A stretch of 64,000 nt of DNA from positions 597,501 through 661,500 of the forward strand of contig JARHVA010002128.1 of the NCBI GenBank assembly GCA_037957365.1, given 5' to 3'. The stretch comes from Torreya grandis. Taxonomy: Eukaryota > Streptophyta > Pinopsida > Cupressales > Taxaceae. Within the stretch, counting starts at the first letter, position 1. Each line of letters opens with the position of its first letter. A program made the position numbers and the translations under genes. Positions 13,400 through 25,458 of this stretch are shown piece by piece. The notes below the pieces were generated by a model. That model had not been told where the DNA came from. It ran no database searches and saw only the letters and a list, made by a program, of their open reading frames with translations.

Positions 13400-13939
13400 G
13401 TTCCATGACCATTAAGGCCAACCACATCTGAACATAGTCTCAGTTTGTCCAATGTGACCACCTTTTTCATCATATCCATAGGATTCTAGCTGGTATGAAT
13501 CTTTTCCAACTTCACCAACTTCTCCTCTAAAGTTCTTCTAATAAGTGATAATGCAACTGAATGTGTTTTATCCTCAAGTGGAAAGTGGAGTTCTTTGCCA
13601 AATGAATAACAATCTAACTATCATTATGTAGTCTCATAATTTCTTTCTCATGCCTTAACTCTTCAAATTACTCCTATAACCAAATCATTTCCTTGATAGC
13701 CTCTATGGTAGCAACATAGTCTACCTCTATGGTTGACAAAGCCACAACCTTCTATAAGCTATAAATCCAACTAACTATTGTATCTCTAATAGTAAATATA
13801 ATATTGTCATACTTCTCCTTCTATCAATATCCCCTACCATATCTAAGTCCACATAACCACATAAAGTGGTATTTTATCCATCATAACATAATGTAAAATT
13901 AGTGGTTCCTCTCAACTATCAAAGAATCCATTTCACTAC
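13400..13939 (-). pseudogene. Element D RNase H, heavily degraded
   Basis: The minus strand continues the copia pol after RT. Fragments such as LCGYVDLDMVGDIDRR (the copia C-terminal RNase H start, usually containing a Y-x-D-x-D core) and later KNFRGEVGEV can be followed, but stops occur every few codons. It should remove RNA from the RNA-DNA hybrid. Read from position and context more than from intact motifs. Confidence 0.6.
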
Positions 13940-14800
13940 CTACCAATGCTCATAACTTGGATCACTCATATACCTACTCATTACTTCCACTGCTTGGGCA
14001 ATATCTAGCCTAGTAAAAACCATGGAATACATCAAGATACCAAATTTTGATGAGTAATGTACCTTAGACATCTTAAGCTTTTTAACTTTCTTCTTGGGAT
14101 ACTGCTCCTTTGATAATCTAAAGTGGCCTACCAAAGAAGTACCAATAGATTTAACATCCAACATGCTAAACCTTTCCAAGACTTTATTCACATACTTTGA
14201 TTGGGATAAAACTAACTTCCTCTTATTCCTATAATGAGAAATCATCATGCCAAGGATTTGTTTTACAACACCCAAATCCTTCGTAGAAAAGGATTCACTA
14301 AGATATTTATTGAGCATATGAATATGTTGTATGTTCTTTCTTGCAACTAACATGTCATCGACATAAAAGCATAAAATAATAAAATAACCATCATCAAATT
14401 TTTTGATGTACACATAATGGTCAGAATGACACCTTTGATATTCTTTTTCCAACATAAAATAATCAAATTTCTTGTGCCATTGATGTGGAGCTTTTTTCAA
14501 GCCATACAAGATCTTCTTTAGTCTGCACACAAAGTTCTCCTTCCCTTTGACCTCATATCCATATGGATAATTCATATACAACTCTTCATCTAAATCACCA
14601 TGAAGAAAAGTAGTTTTCACATTTAATTTTTCTAAGTGCAAATCCTCAACTATAACTAAACCAATAATAGTCCTAATAGAAGCCAATTTTACAATAGAAG
14701 AGAAAATATCTTTAAAATTAATACATTATTTTTATGCAAAACCCTTGACCAACATCTTGGACTTATACTATTTTCTCCCTTCATACTCTTCTTTGATCTT
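13940..14800 (-). pseudogene. Element D copia reverse transcriptase
   Basis: Minus strand. The best-preserved coding stretch of the window is open for 248 codons (14686-13940). It carries LNVKTTFLHGDLDEELYM, KKILYGLKKAPHQWHKKFD, the active site FYVDDMLV (YVDD at 14354-14365), then FSTKDLGVVKQILGMMI and LSQSKYVNKVLERFSM. These are hallmark blocks of Ty1/copia RT, the enzyme that copies element RNA into DNA. The N-terminal part (14690-14800) is broken by stops. The catalytic Asp pair is intact. It is one segment of a polyprotein with integrase before it (the copia order), which separates it from the gypsy elements around it. Confidence 0.93.
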
Positions 14801-15990
14801 GAAGATCCACTTATTTGGCAATTCACTCTTGCCCTTAGGTCACCTCACCAAATCTCATGTTTAGTTCTCCATGATAGATCTATGCTCTTCATCCATGGCT
14901 TATTCCCATTTCAACTTGGCATCTACCTGCATTGATTTCTCATAACACTATGGTTCTCCATTGTTAGTGAGTAATAAATAATTCAAAGGAGATAAAGTTT
15001 ATGTGTTCTTACCTTAGAAGAAATTCTTACCATAGGAGTTAGGGTCCTTGTGTATAAGGTTCCTAAACTAAATCCTTGGATACTTTGCATTCCTCAATGT
15101 CATCCAATACTATGCAAACTCTTTGTTTTTGTTCTTGTTCGTATAACTGATCCTTATGCATGAATTTTTCATGAAAGATTACATCTCTAGACCAAATTAT
15201 TTTCCTATATTTAATGCTCCATAAATGGAAACCAAAGTCATCCTCACCATAACCAACAAATATTCATTTCTCTGATTTAGCCTCTAACTTGGTCCAATCC
15301 TCTTTCTTTATGAGATAAAAAACTTCACATCCAAAGACTCTAAGAAAAGAATAATCAACATTCTTACCAAACCACGCTTTTTTAAGAATGCCTCCACCTA
15401 AAGGCATAGATATACTATCATGCTAACTACATCTACCAAAAAAATGTAAAGGTAACCTTGCATATAAACTCTTGCTCCTCACACGTTCCATTATTATTTT
15501 GTTCATCCTTTTAGATACCCTATTTTATTATGGAGTTCTTGGAACCATCCTTTACCTATAGATTCCATTTTTAGAACAATAATAAAAGAAATCATTACTA
15601 CAATACTCACCTCCATTATCTAATTTGAGACATTTCAACTTGAGATCTATTTTATTCTAAACCAAGGCTTTCCACTTCTTAAAAGTGTCAAATACACCAG
15701 ATTTAATTTTAATGCAATAAACCAATTTCATAGTTACATCAACAATAAAAGTAACATAATAATTAGATCCACCAATATAAGATACCTAATCTGGTCCTCA
15801 TACATTTGAGTGTACCAAATCTAACTTGTGATCTTTCTTTATGGGTCCAAACTTTAGGAAGTTAACCCACTTCTATTTCTCATACACATAATTCTCATAG
15901 AAGTCTTGATCTATGTATTTTAATCTAGGCAACTTGACTTTTAAGATCTATATGCCCTTATGGCTCATATGACCAAGCTAGTAGTGCCAC
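14801..15990 (-). pseudogene. Element D copia integrase
   Basis: Minus strand. The GAG-pre-integrase piece with LGHMSHKGI precedes the core. First comes DLVHSNV (usual DLVHSDVWGP, about 15810). Next is KWKALV and a Lys/Leu-rich run up to LDNGGEYCS (DNGGEY near 15603-15620). The third catalytic position follows in SKRMNKIIMERVR (about 15510), where the family has ERMN, so the catalytic Glu appears changed to Lys. The C-terminal part has SFLRVFGCEVFYLI and the GY-type segment IFVGYGEDDFGFHLW. Many stops. Position between protease and RT confirms the copia order. Between integrase and RT (14800-15060) lies the usual poorly conserved linker. Confidence 0.88.
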
Positions 15991-16440
15991 ATAGTTGCAT
16001 ATCCATTTGTAGCAACTAAATCAATTGAATTAACACTACTATTCAAATATAAAGTACCAACTTTCTTACCTCTAGAAATAATAAGAGAACCTTTGGTAAC
16101 TTTCCAAGATTCTATAGTAAATAATATTGAACAACCCTCATTGCCAAATTTCCCCACTAAAACCAAATTCCTATCTCAACATAGGCATGTTTCTAACATC
16201 CTTAAGGATCCATGTGTTCCCATTTTGCATCTTAACCTAAACACAACCTCTCCCTACAATCTCACATTTTTCATCATCATGAAGATAAACATGTCCTAGA
16301 TTATCTTGAACATAATCAATAAAATAATGCCAATGTGGGGTGGCATGAAAAGAAGCCCTTGAATCTAAAACCCAAGACTCAAAAAAAAATCCATAGAAAG
16401 AATTAAGAAATCCTAACATGATTTACCTGATGTCATATTT
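15978..16440 (-). pseudogene. Element D protease and GAG-pre-integrase
   Basis: Minus strand. The aspartic protease active site appears as WVLDSRASFHATPHWHYF (16370 region); the family has DSGAS, so the Gly after Ser is replaced by Arg, which should kill the enzyme. Downstream, LVGKFGNEGCSILFTIESWK and GSLIISRGKKVGTLY followed by ATNGYATMWHY and LGHMSHKGI are the GAG-pre-integrase domain. Open stretches are 16419-16237 and 16166-15978, separated by a frameshift. The protease would cut the copia polyprotein. Confidence 0.85.
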
Positions 16441-17149
16441 ACCTCATTCATTTCCTCCTTGTTGGCATTCTTATCCCAAAATGATGAAGAATCCTTCTTT
16501 GAGTGTCGAATCTTCCCACAATGCTAGCATATCATCTTGGATCTAGATCTAGACTTAGATCTACCTTTTGACTTTCCTTGGCTACCTTTTATCTTATCCT
16601 TTTGCTTCCCTCTAGTATAAATAGATAAATCATTACTTGAAGATGTTTCACTAGTGTTTTTCCTTCACATATCCTTGCTAAGGATCACACCTACAACATC
16701 CCTAAAATTCAAGCTTCCCTTGGTAGGGTTTATATTACTCACATCCATAACCAAACTATCCCAACTATTAGGGAAAGAACATGATATTATCAAAGATTTA
16801 ACTTCATCATCAAACTTAATTCCAATTGAAGTGAGCATACTTACAACCATATTAAAATCATTTAAATGAATAATTATTGAACCATTCTTAGACATTTTCA
16901 TGTTAAAAAATATTTTCATAATTATTTTATTAGAAAATGAAGGTGTCTAATACAACTTTGTAAGTTTATCCATAATATCGTTTATGGTTTTGTCATCAAA
17001 AAGATTAAATGCAATAAAGGATACAAGGCATAACTGTATGGATCTCAATTCCTTCCTATCAAGTAATAACTAATCTACATCACTCATACTTATAATTTTT
17101 TCTACTTTCCCCTCTAAGGGGAGATGTAACTCATTTTGATATAGGTAAT
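16441..17149 (-). pseudogene. Element D gag, C-terminal part
   Basis: Minus strand, after the E insertion. It starts with YQNELHLPLEGKVEKI and runs through a typical copia gag (UBN2-like) with LFDDKTINDIMDKL, IIMKIFFNMKMSKNGSI, LNDFNMVVSMLTSIGIKFDD and SFPNSWDSLVM, then a basic Ser/Arg/Lys-rich linker and a CCHC zinc knuckle reading C-x-HCGKIRH near 16510-16530 (first Cys pair broken by a stop). Gag forms the particle and binds the RNA. The N-terminus continues at 20674-20749 on the other side of element E, so E split this gene near codon 30. Confidence 0.88.
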
Positions 17150-18548
17150 TTTAGACACCAAAATTATGTCACACACATGTGTGTAACTCCCTGTGTCAAA
17201 CCCCCTTTCAGCCTATTTTTCAATAATAACAATTAACCTCCCTAACCCATGCTTTTACCCCTCACACATTTAATTAATATAAAATACTTAATTAAGTTAA
17301 TTAAAAACCCCTTTTTCCACCTTACTTGGTCACCTCACCCTATGAATAATTCTCACCTGATGAGTGACCTCAAGACTTGGTCCACTCATCCTAACTACCC
17401 AAGACTTAATCCCACTTCCAAACTAAATTCCTAATCAAATACCTCCTTCTTAACCTCTTATTTTTACCATTTTGTAATGGGTGACATGCTTGGAATGAAG
17501 ATTAATAAAAAATATTCCAAAAATAGTAAGGTTTACCTATTCTAAGGCCATCGATTTTGATCAACCCATGATTGATGTCAACAGGATCACCGATGTCAAC
17601 AATATAAGCCAAACTCCAACCTAAAGTTTAGGTCAGTATAAATCAATAAAATTCATTCTTACTTGCATTAAATCTCTCAACATTCAACTTTTGACATCTT
17701 GGCTTATTGTCATCTTGTGTAAGTCAATCACGATCAAGAACTAAGTTCTTGAGGACCAATATGACCCACTTGTTCTCTCTATTTAAGCCATCAGCTCAAA
17801 TAACCTAATAGGGACCAATAATCTAGATATTATCATTTAGTGACCCTTATAACTAACTATATCACTTATTCTATAGGTCTTTTAAGTATTTACTTTGCTA
17901 TCATTTCATATCTACTATTCATTACTTTACATACTTTTCACCAAACCCCCATGAGGGAGTTACGAAGCTTCTTACTTTTTAACCCATTTCCCCTAACACA
18001 CCTTTTCAGCATACCTTAGATATTTTTTGTAAGATCTAGGAGAAATAAATTGGATTAAGGCCCTAAACTAAGCTATGTAGGTAGCACTTAGTTGACACAG
18101 GTCTTCTGAGGCTAGTTCGGCCATTAGGCTAGTTGACTACTTCCACTAAGAATCCAAACTGACCCTTTCTCCTATTTGGCTAGTTATTAATAGTCACTAA
18201 CATCAACATTAAAGCCAACATTGACACTTTGTTGGCTATAAATGAGTTTGGTCAGTTACCATCTTAGTCACTCTACAAGTTCTATTTTTTCTCTCTAATC
18301 ATAAAGTTATAAATGAGTTTAGTCAGTTGCCAAACCCCCTTTTATTAGGTCTGGTTAGCCACTAACATCGGCATTCTTGACCTAATTTACTAACATCAGT
18401 GTTTACACCTATTGAGATCAAAAACATTACACTAATGTGCTGATGTCAACACTATTTATTACTAATATCAAAAATTCACCAGTGTCAATATGATTATAAT
18501 AATGTTTTCCCCTAAAAAAACACCCATAATTTTTTAGACTTTACCCAT
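17150..18548 (+). repeat. Element E 5' LTR
   Basis: Homology to the 3' LTR is strong to about 18003 and weaker after that. A 71-base tandem duplication is visible: CTATAAATGAGTTTGGTCAG at 18236 recurs with small changes at 18307. This segment holds a TATA-like box and is probably promoter sequence. The end is set near 18548 because a TGG-starting stretch (TGGGGCAACTAG, 18553-18564) could be the primer-binding site. Edge uncertain by tens of bases. Confidence 0.65.
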
Positions 18549-19167
18549 ACACTGGGGCAACTAGAGATCACATATATCTCCCTAACCATGACAAATGCCA
18601 TTTAAGATTACTTAAATCTTCACCTATGATGAATTTTCTTGGAGATCATGAATATTTCCTCGTTCATTGACTGTTTTACACCAACCTTGCATGGCTTGTC
18701 TTGACCACTTCCACTGTAATTGGCTATTATGCATGCACATGTATATTAGGTGTTGTGGATGGCACCCAAGCCCATATTTTCACCTTATACCCTTTGTGTT
18801 TCCCAAGGGAACTTCCTACCCTAGATACCTAGGACACATTAACCATTGGATCTATAACTTTGATTGTCTTGACTTATCAACTATCACTTACAAGCTATGT
18901 TTTGTTTATTTCTATCTCAGTCCTCCACAACCTTTATTTTTTTTGATTTTATTGACTCTAAATCATAGTATTATATGCATACAAAGTGATAATAAATTCT
19001 CCACAACTCACCCAATTACATTTTTATAAAACTGATACTCAATTCCAATTTATCCTCTATCGATTCCCATTTTGAGGGGGGATATCTCATATAATACTTG
19101 GAGAATGTAACTCATGTTTTTGTCTTGAAAACTTGTTAGTAAAAATTACAATACAAAAATGGGAAAA
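18549..19167 (+). other. Element E interior without recognisable genes
   Basis: About 620 bp. One frame is open for 120 codons (18667-19029), but its Cys, Trp, His and Phe-rich translation matches no gag or enzyme motif that I know and it may be chance. The end carries the purine-rich AAAAATGGGAAAA before the 3' LTR. Confidence 0.6.
19155..19167 (+). other. Element E polypurine tract
   Basis: AAAAATGGGAAAA lies directly before the TGTAAACACC start of the 3' LTR. It fixes the plus orientation of E. Confidence 0.7.
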
Positions 19168-20668
19168 TGTAAACACCAAAATTATTTCACACACACATGT
19201 GTAACTCCCTGTGTCAAAACCCCTTTTAACCTATTTTTCAATAATAACAATTAACCTCCCTAACCCATGCTTTTACCCCTCACAAATTTTATTAATTTAA
19301 AATACTTAATTAAGTTATCTAAAAACCCCTTGTGCCACCTTACCTAGCGAACTCACCCTATGACTAATTCTCACTTGATGTTTCATCTCAAGACCTAGTC
19401 CCCTCATCTTAACTACCCAAGACTTATTCCCACTTCCAAACTAAATTCCTAATCAACTACCTCCTTCTTAACATCTTAATTTTACTATTTCATAATGGGT
19501 GACACACTTGGCATGAAGAGTAATAGAAAATAGGCCAAAAATAGTAAGGTTTACCTATTATAAGGACATCGACATTGGTGAACTTATGATCAACATTGGT
19601 GGGATCACCGACATCAGTAATATAAGCTAAATTCCAACCCAAAGTTTAGGTCAGAAAAAATCAATAAAATCCATTATTACTTACATTATAGATCTTAGAA
19701 TTTAACTTTAGACATCTTATCTTACTCTCATCTTTTATAATTCAATCATAATAAAGAATTGAGCTCTAGAGGACTAAAACACCTTTTTGTTCTCTCTGTT
19801 TAGCTATTCAGTTTAGACTACCTGATAGGGACTAACAATCTAGCTCTTATCATTCATCAACCCTTATAGCTAAGTATATCACTTATTCTATAGGTCTTTT
19901 AAGTATTTAATTTTCTATCATTTTATAGATACTATTTATTGCTTTACATACTCTTGACCAAACCCCTGTGAGGGAGTTATAAAGCTTCCTTGCTTATTTT
20001 CCCTTGACTTAACACACCAAACATCTGACTAGATCTACCCAGACTGTATTCTCTCTCATAACTCTCCCCAACCTCCTAAACCTGATCAAAACCATTTCCT
20101 AAACCCAAAAAATCCTTCTACAAGCCCCTAGGCAATTATTACCCCTACCAACCTTGGTAGCCTAACCAACATCAGTCACCTTCACCATCAACATCGATAT
20201 TATAACTGATATCAATCACTTCCCTACCAATGTAACTATGGATTCCCTAACCTCTTCAAAACCTAACCAAAGAACTTATAAAATACAAATAAAGTTTACC
20301 ACCTACTTCTAGTCACTCTCTACTACACTCAAATTTTGAATAGTGATAATATTATCTCTTTTACTCTCTTTTTACCTCTCTTTTAGTTATTTACTACTCT
20401 TTTTTCTCTCAAAAGTGGATTTTCACCTCTAAGGAAGTTTCACACTTCCTGGAACAAGTGTGTAGCTTGGTAGCCCACTCATTTAAGTACTAACAAACAT
20501 CTTGTGGTAGTGCTTTCTTACTTGTAAGTAATCTTCTCTAGACAAAGAGGAGTGCTCACAATGTCTAGATACAACACACAAATAAATCCAAGTTCATTAT
20601 AATCACCTATCCCCATCATTCTTTTCTATTTTCCTTTAGAATTGAAATAGACAAAATTTAGCAAAACA
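19168..20668 (+). repeat. Element E 3' LTR, about 1.5 kb
   Basis: Starts TGTAAACACC and ends in ACA immediately before GTAAT. A TATA-like TTATAAAATA lies near 20277. Words of the type ACATCRGT or GATGTCAACA recur many times in this LTR and its partner. Confidence 0.82.
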
Positions 20669-20673
20669 GTAAT

Positions 20674-20749
20674 CCTAAATCTACATTTTCCACAAACCAA
20701 AATGTTTACCATCAAACTTCTCCACTATGAATCTGATCTCTTCATCCAT
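20674..20749 (-). pseudogene. Element D gag, N-terminal fragment
   Basis: The minus strand starts at an ATG at 20749 and reads MDEEIRFIVEKFDGKHFGLW, a typical start of copia gag, up to the GTAAT duplication of element E. The rest of the gene resumes at 17149. Two stops are present just before the junction. The primer-binding site lies 58 bases upstream, giving a short leader as usual in copia elements. Confidence 0.88.
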
Positions 20750-20806
20750 AGCTACCACTCAAGATAATATTCTTTCTATAATTTACCACTTCAGCAAAAC
20801 ACACAA

Positions 20807-20824
20807 CCAATGGCTCTAATACTA
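20807..20824 (-). other. Element D primer-binding site (initiator tRNA-Met)
   Basis: The minus strand reads TAGTATTAGAGCCATTGG, which differs from the copia consensus TGGTATCAGAGC only at two positions that look like C-to-T or G-to-A decay, two bases inside the 5' LTR edge. It sets orientation and priming tRNA. Confidence 0.9.
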
Positions 20825-20826
20825 GT

Positions 20827-21728
20827 TTTTAGGAATAAAAACACTTAAACCAAATTTAATATTACCATAAACTAGATCTAAAGCTATACAATAACATGTA
20901 TCACATAAACATTCCTTAATTCACCATTATTATGAAATCATAAATGAGATAACAAGATAATAACATAGATCTAATGTGGTTTACCTATTGTGGGCTACAT
21001 CCACCAATGAAATTTCTCAAATAAATTAGTAATCTAAACACAAAGACTACAATGAATTATCATAGAGATATTAAAATCTCTTGTAGAAAAATCTAAATAA
21101 ATAGTTGAACTTTCACTTGTACCTACACAATGATGTATCTCATAATTTGTTAAACCACACCCTGTAATGAACACCTGTACTTTTACTCTAATCCTCAAAG
21201 CCACACCTTACAAATAAAAACCATCAACCTCTAAAGGCCACACCACACCTTGTATATATAGAATATGAAGGAAAATCCATGAAAAGAGGAGCAAATGCAT
21301 CATGGTTATCCAAGATAAGCATCATCCACTCAAGACAACTCACTTACACCTCATCAAGCTCATGCAAAATCTCTCCCATGAAGGAACATGCCATACTAAG
21401 GGTCTCCACCTTTCAAGGGCAACATTTTTCGACAACATGGGATCATAACCATCTCCTTATAACAAGGAAGGCATTACATATTCTAAGAAATAAATAGCTC
21501 CCCCAAAATAAGGAAGTCACATGGAAAATATAAAACTAAGAACCAAATCCATAAAACATGGAAACATAAAAATTAGAAATATACTAGGAATATTACTCAC
21601 ATGTAGAGCAAGGTTTCACAAAAGGTGGAGTAGGGAAAATTGTGCTTCCCACATCCTTGGAACTCTCTAGGCCCCAAAAATAATTCCTTATGGTCATGTG
21701 ATAGCCCCAAAGAGATTCAAACTCAACG
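20827..21728 (-). repeat. Element D 5' LTR
   Basis: Pairs with 12447-13355. In reading direction it starts at 21728 and ends at 20827 beside the primer-binding site. No gene is visible. Confidence 0.92.
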
Positions 21729-24700
21729 GTTTTTAAGCACACTTAGTATTTTTTATGGAACATGAAATGGCCATAAGGAGTTATAATAAGTCTATAGCTT
21801 CCTCCCAAACTTTATTTAATCCCTTGAAACTCCTAAAACTCACTTAATGCATAAAATAGTCAAAAAGAGAAATTTTGTACCCTATATGTATAGATTTTTT
21901 ACAACTCATCATGATCATAGGGAGCCTAATTGAGTCTTATACAACATATGATCAGTTTCATGGTTAAAATAGGCCATTAGAGTAGCTCCTCATCCTCATT
22001 TCCTTCATCATGTCATTCCAAGGGTTTAACAAGGGTTTAGGCCTATTTTACCCTCTTATCAATTTTTCATGAAGGTTGGATGTTGGAATTTCAAAAAAAA
22101 TCCACAAATGTGATCTTTAAGGCCCTATTCAACTTCTCCAAACTTTCCTGACTTCCATGTAAGGTGTTAATGGAGATATGAGCAATCAAACCTCTCCTAT
22201 CGAGCTTGTTTCTCCACTTTGCATAGGTTTAAATTTTCATAAAGCCAAAAAATGGATTATCATGGATTACCATACATATAAAGAGCTTATACACATTATT
22301 AATTACCCCACAAACATTCTCTAATGGGTTAGAATTCTCACCTAATGTGAAAAGTGAAAGTGACTCTCCATTTGGCTTCTAAGCCTAGGCATGTCTAAAA
22401 TTTTGAGAGTCTAGGTCATCTTATTGGCATTATTACATATATGAGATGTTTCCATGTTTTATATAGGTTATTTTATACTCCATACACCTCTTATAAATAT
22501 TTTCTATCTCCTGGTGTATCCATCTGACACCCTTTCTCAAACCTGCTAGTTTATGCATAAAGGGAAGTACTTTTTGATCGAGACAAAATAGATCATACTT
22601 TCCCCATGTATTTAGATATTTTTAATGTTTTATAGGGTTATAAAAGTTATTGATACCATATGAACCAAATTTTATCCTTTTATAATGTCATTTGACTCCT
22701 CAACTCTATCAAGATCTAAAATAGACTTGTGTGGAGTGGACTATGCATAGTGGTTTAAGGAATGGACTATTTATTACTTATTTAGGGATTTCCCTCTATT
22801 TTGTTACTTATTAACCATGAGATATACTTGATACATCATGAAAATAATTAATAAAATCCAAAATCATTCACCACTTAGAATTTTCACGTACCCTTCATAT
22901 ACCTTGCCTAGCTTAGACTAAGTTCTATTTCTGACTATATGTTTGCCTTGAAGGGGCACTTGTAGGTGCATGCTTGATTATTTTAGTCTTGAGATAATTT
23001 ATAAAACCTCATTATAGTCCTTTAATTTCATTTAATATTGGTTTTTACCCATTTTTTCATCTTTCTTATGCTATAACTCATCAAAAACATAATCACTTTG
23101 CTCTCTGCCTCTCACAGTCAACTAGAGTTGACTATGTGGGGTCTTGTAGGTGAACTATATGACCTAGGCCTTGAATGAAAATGAATTAAACCTTAAATTA
23201 AGTTATTTACACCATATTTTAACTTAGTTCATTTGTTATATACTTGGAGTGAGGTCCATCACCAAGGTATCTATCTCAAACCTCATGATAACCCTACAAC
23301 TAGCATGTAGGGTTGCATTTATGATGAAAAGGGGACCTGTAGGTAGATTTGTGAGTTCATATATAGTATATAATCCTATTTAAGTGATCAGTAGATCATA
23401 AAATTATTTTTTAAATACATAAAACCTTTCAATCATGAAGGTATGGTCCACTTGTAACTTTGGGTGTTAGAATCACCTTGGAGTTCAAACTTGTAGATGA
23501 TATTGAAGGAATTCACTGTTCAAATAGTAACTTTAGGCCTTCCAAAAATCTTCCCTTAGATATATGCCCTCAAAACTTTGTAGAGATATTTTATTATATA
23601 TAGGATTTAAGTTTTGGTCATTAGGATTCATTAAGACTATTTTTAACCTTGTTATATGCTATTAATCAAAAGGCACAAACCTCTATTTTTCAATTTTGGG
23701 GATTAGGTCATTAAATTTCATAGTCATTGTCTTTGGAAGGTTCTTCCCCAGTGTCAGATAATATAACACCTAAAATGAGTCCATCATGACCCTTTCACCA
23801 TACTAATACCTTAGGGATAGTTTCATCACTTATTTAAGCACTTCAAAATGGCTAATCAAATCTATGTGGTACCACCTATAGGTGGTTATTCTAATGTGTA
23901 CAAGTAGTGAAGGAGAATGTGGAAAATGTGCATGTTTTTAACCTATCATCAGTTATAAACCTATATCATTACTCCAAAATTCACTCCTCATGATTTAAAG
24001 GGTTTGAAACCACCACTAAGGTTCTCATCCTATCATGATGTCATCATGATAGACCTATGTGTGCACCTTGAAAGATATACAGGTGGTGAACAATGAAATG
24101 ACCCATGTACCAAGAAAAATACCTTTATAACCACTAGGTCTCTTCCTTAATATATCTACATGGAATATTATGATTTTTTATATCTCCAAACAAGTTTACA
24201 CACTTCATTTCAATATTTGAAACCTTCCAAGCACATGTAGGTGCATATTCTAATGGTAGATTGTATGAAGGTGTTTTATACGAATACAACATTCTCTTTA
24301 TACATTTTTTAGATAGTCCAACATATTTATTACTTATTATAAATACATTTTTATCATTTTTAGACCCTCACTACACCTTCATGAGCATACAATATAGTTC
24401 CATACACATGATTCAACAAGCAAAAGTGAGTGAAGAGTTGACTATAAGTATGATAAAATTGAAATTTTGATCAAATAATGATGTTATGAGACTAAACATG
24501 AAGGTAAGATTATCACTATGGAATTTATAAATAATAAACCTCATATCCTCTTCACATGAGACCCTTATAGAGAACCAAGCATTCTGTAAATAAGGAAAAC
24601 TGATTGAGACTGCACATGGTGGCACCCTCCTATAACATGAGATGATTTGCATATCAAAAAACCTTTAAACACTAAAAAAATAATGGAGATGATTTGAGAA

Positions 24701-25458
24701 GAGAGAAAAATATTTTAGAGTCAAAATGACCAATTGCATTATATGGACCTATCCAAAATAGGATAAAACCTATAGGGTGTAGGAAATAGTGAGCAAAAAA
24801 ATACAATTAACTTGTTAGAGATGGTTCATAAAGAAAATTTAACCAATCTTAGAACTATTGTTATGAAAATGAATCTAATTGTAATTTCACCTCATAAAGG
24901 CATTTTTTTTAAACTTCTCCAACTATGTATACCAATCATAAACCTATTGATAACTTCTATGTGTCTAAAAGGGTGAAGAAGAAGCATAATGGTTTTAGAT
25001 CAAAAATGGCACTTATAGAGTATGTCAAACATGGAAATGAGTCTGAGGAAGCTAAAGAGTCATCTAAAAACCTTCTTCAATGTTTCACACTCCCTTATGG
25101 GCCATACAAGTGCCAAAATCTTCCTTTTTAAGTTGATTTCTTGATTTTTAGTTAGATAACCTACAAGTTTCAGATGAACTAACATTCTTGATAGGGAATC
25201 TGAATTCTTTGATGTTTTAAAGGAAAATAGGACACTTGGATACCTTTAAAACCATGTCACTTGCATTTATGACCTTTAAATACCTATTAAATGACTCAAA
25301 ATAACATATAGATCAATTAGACCATTATCAAGGATAAAGTGGTGTTAAATTACACCAAATAAACTATAAAACACCTTATGACAAAATGTTGGATACCTAC
25401 ATAAGTTTTTACCATAGCAGGTTTGACACATTTTGACTTGTGGTCAAAATTGTCAACA
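21729..25458 (-). repeat. Element C left LTR, second segment
   Basis: Continues the LTR split by D and aligns with 29126-32854. Ends GTCAACA at 25458. It contains several TGTAGGTG or CCTATAGGTG type motifs (22967, 23144, 23871, 24236). No convincing ORF: open frames here are short and not shared with the partner LTR. Confidence 0.86.

Larger units (their letters stand above)
17150..20668 (+). mobile_element. Element E: small non-autonomous LTR retrotransposon, nested in D's gag
   Basis: The region 17150-18003 aligns closely with 19168-20025 and more loosely beyond. The insertion is flanked by the perfect five-base duplication GTAAT (17145-17149 and 20669-20673), and joining the flanks restores D's gag reading. 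LTRs are about 1.4-1.5 kb with only about 0.6 kb between. A purine stretch before 19168 puts the element on the plus strand, opposite to its host. The interior has no gag or pol, so it depends on another element. About 8 differences in 127 LTR bases counted by eye, the least of any pair here, which fits the innermost and youngest insertion. Confidence 0.85.
12447..21728 (-). mobile_element. Element D: Ty1/copia retrotransposon, nested in C's left LTR
   Basis: Direct repeats 12447-13355 and 20827-21728 (909 and 902 bp) bracket a copia-ordered pol on the minus strand: gag, CCHC knuckle, protease, integrase, RT, RNase H. Beside the right LTR lies a primer-binding site for initiator tRNA-Met (20807-20824), and beside the left LTR a polypurine stretch (13356-13368). 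Without nested element E it is about 5.76 kb, a normal size for a complete copia element. It interrupts C between bases matching 29114 of the intact LTR; a clean target duplication is no longer clear. About 13 differences in 160 LTR bases counted by eye (12895 versus 21267). Stops and lost catalytic residues show it is inactive. Confidence 0.93.

Noticed and set aside
18667..19029. 120-codon plus-strand frame inside element E
   Set aside because: No domain, odd composition (Cys, Trp, His, Phe rich) and AT-rich context; noted in the E interior entry but not called a gene.
17150..20668. E as part of D's own structure
   Set aside because: The perfect GTAAT duplication and restoration of the gag reading on removal show that it is a separate insertion.
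12442..21733. Target duplication of element D
   Set aside because: Flanks ATTTG and GTTTT can be aligned only loosely, even with the intact C LTR near 29114 as guide; too weak to claim.
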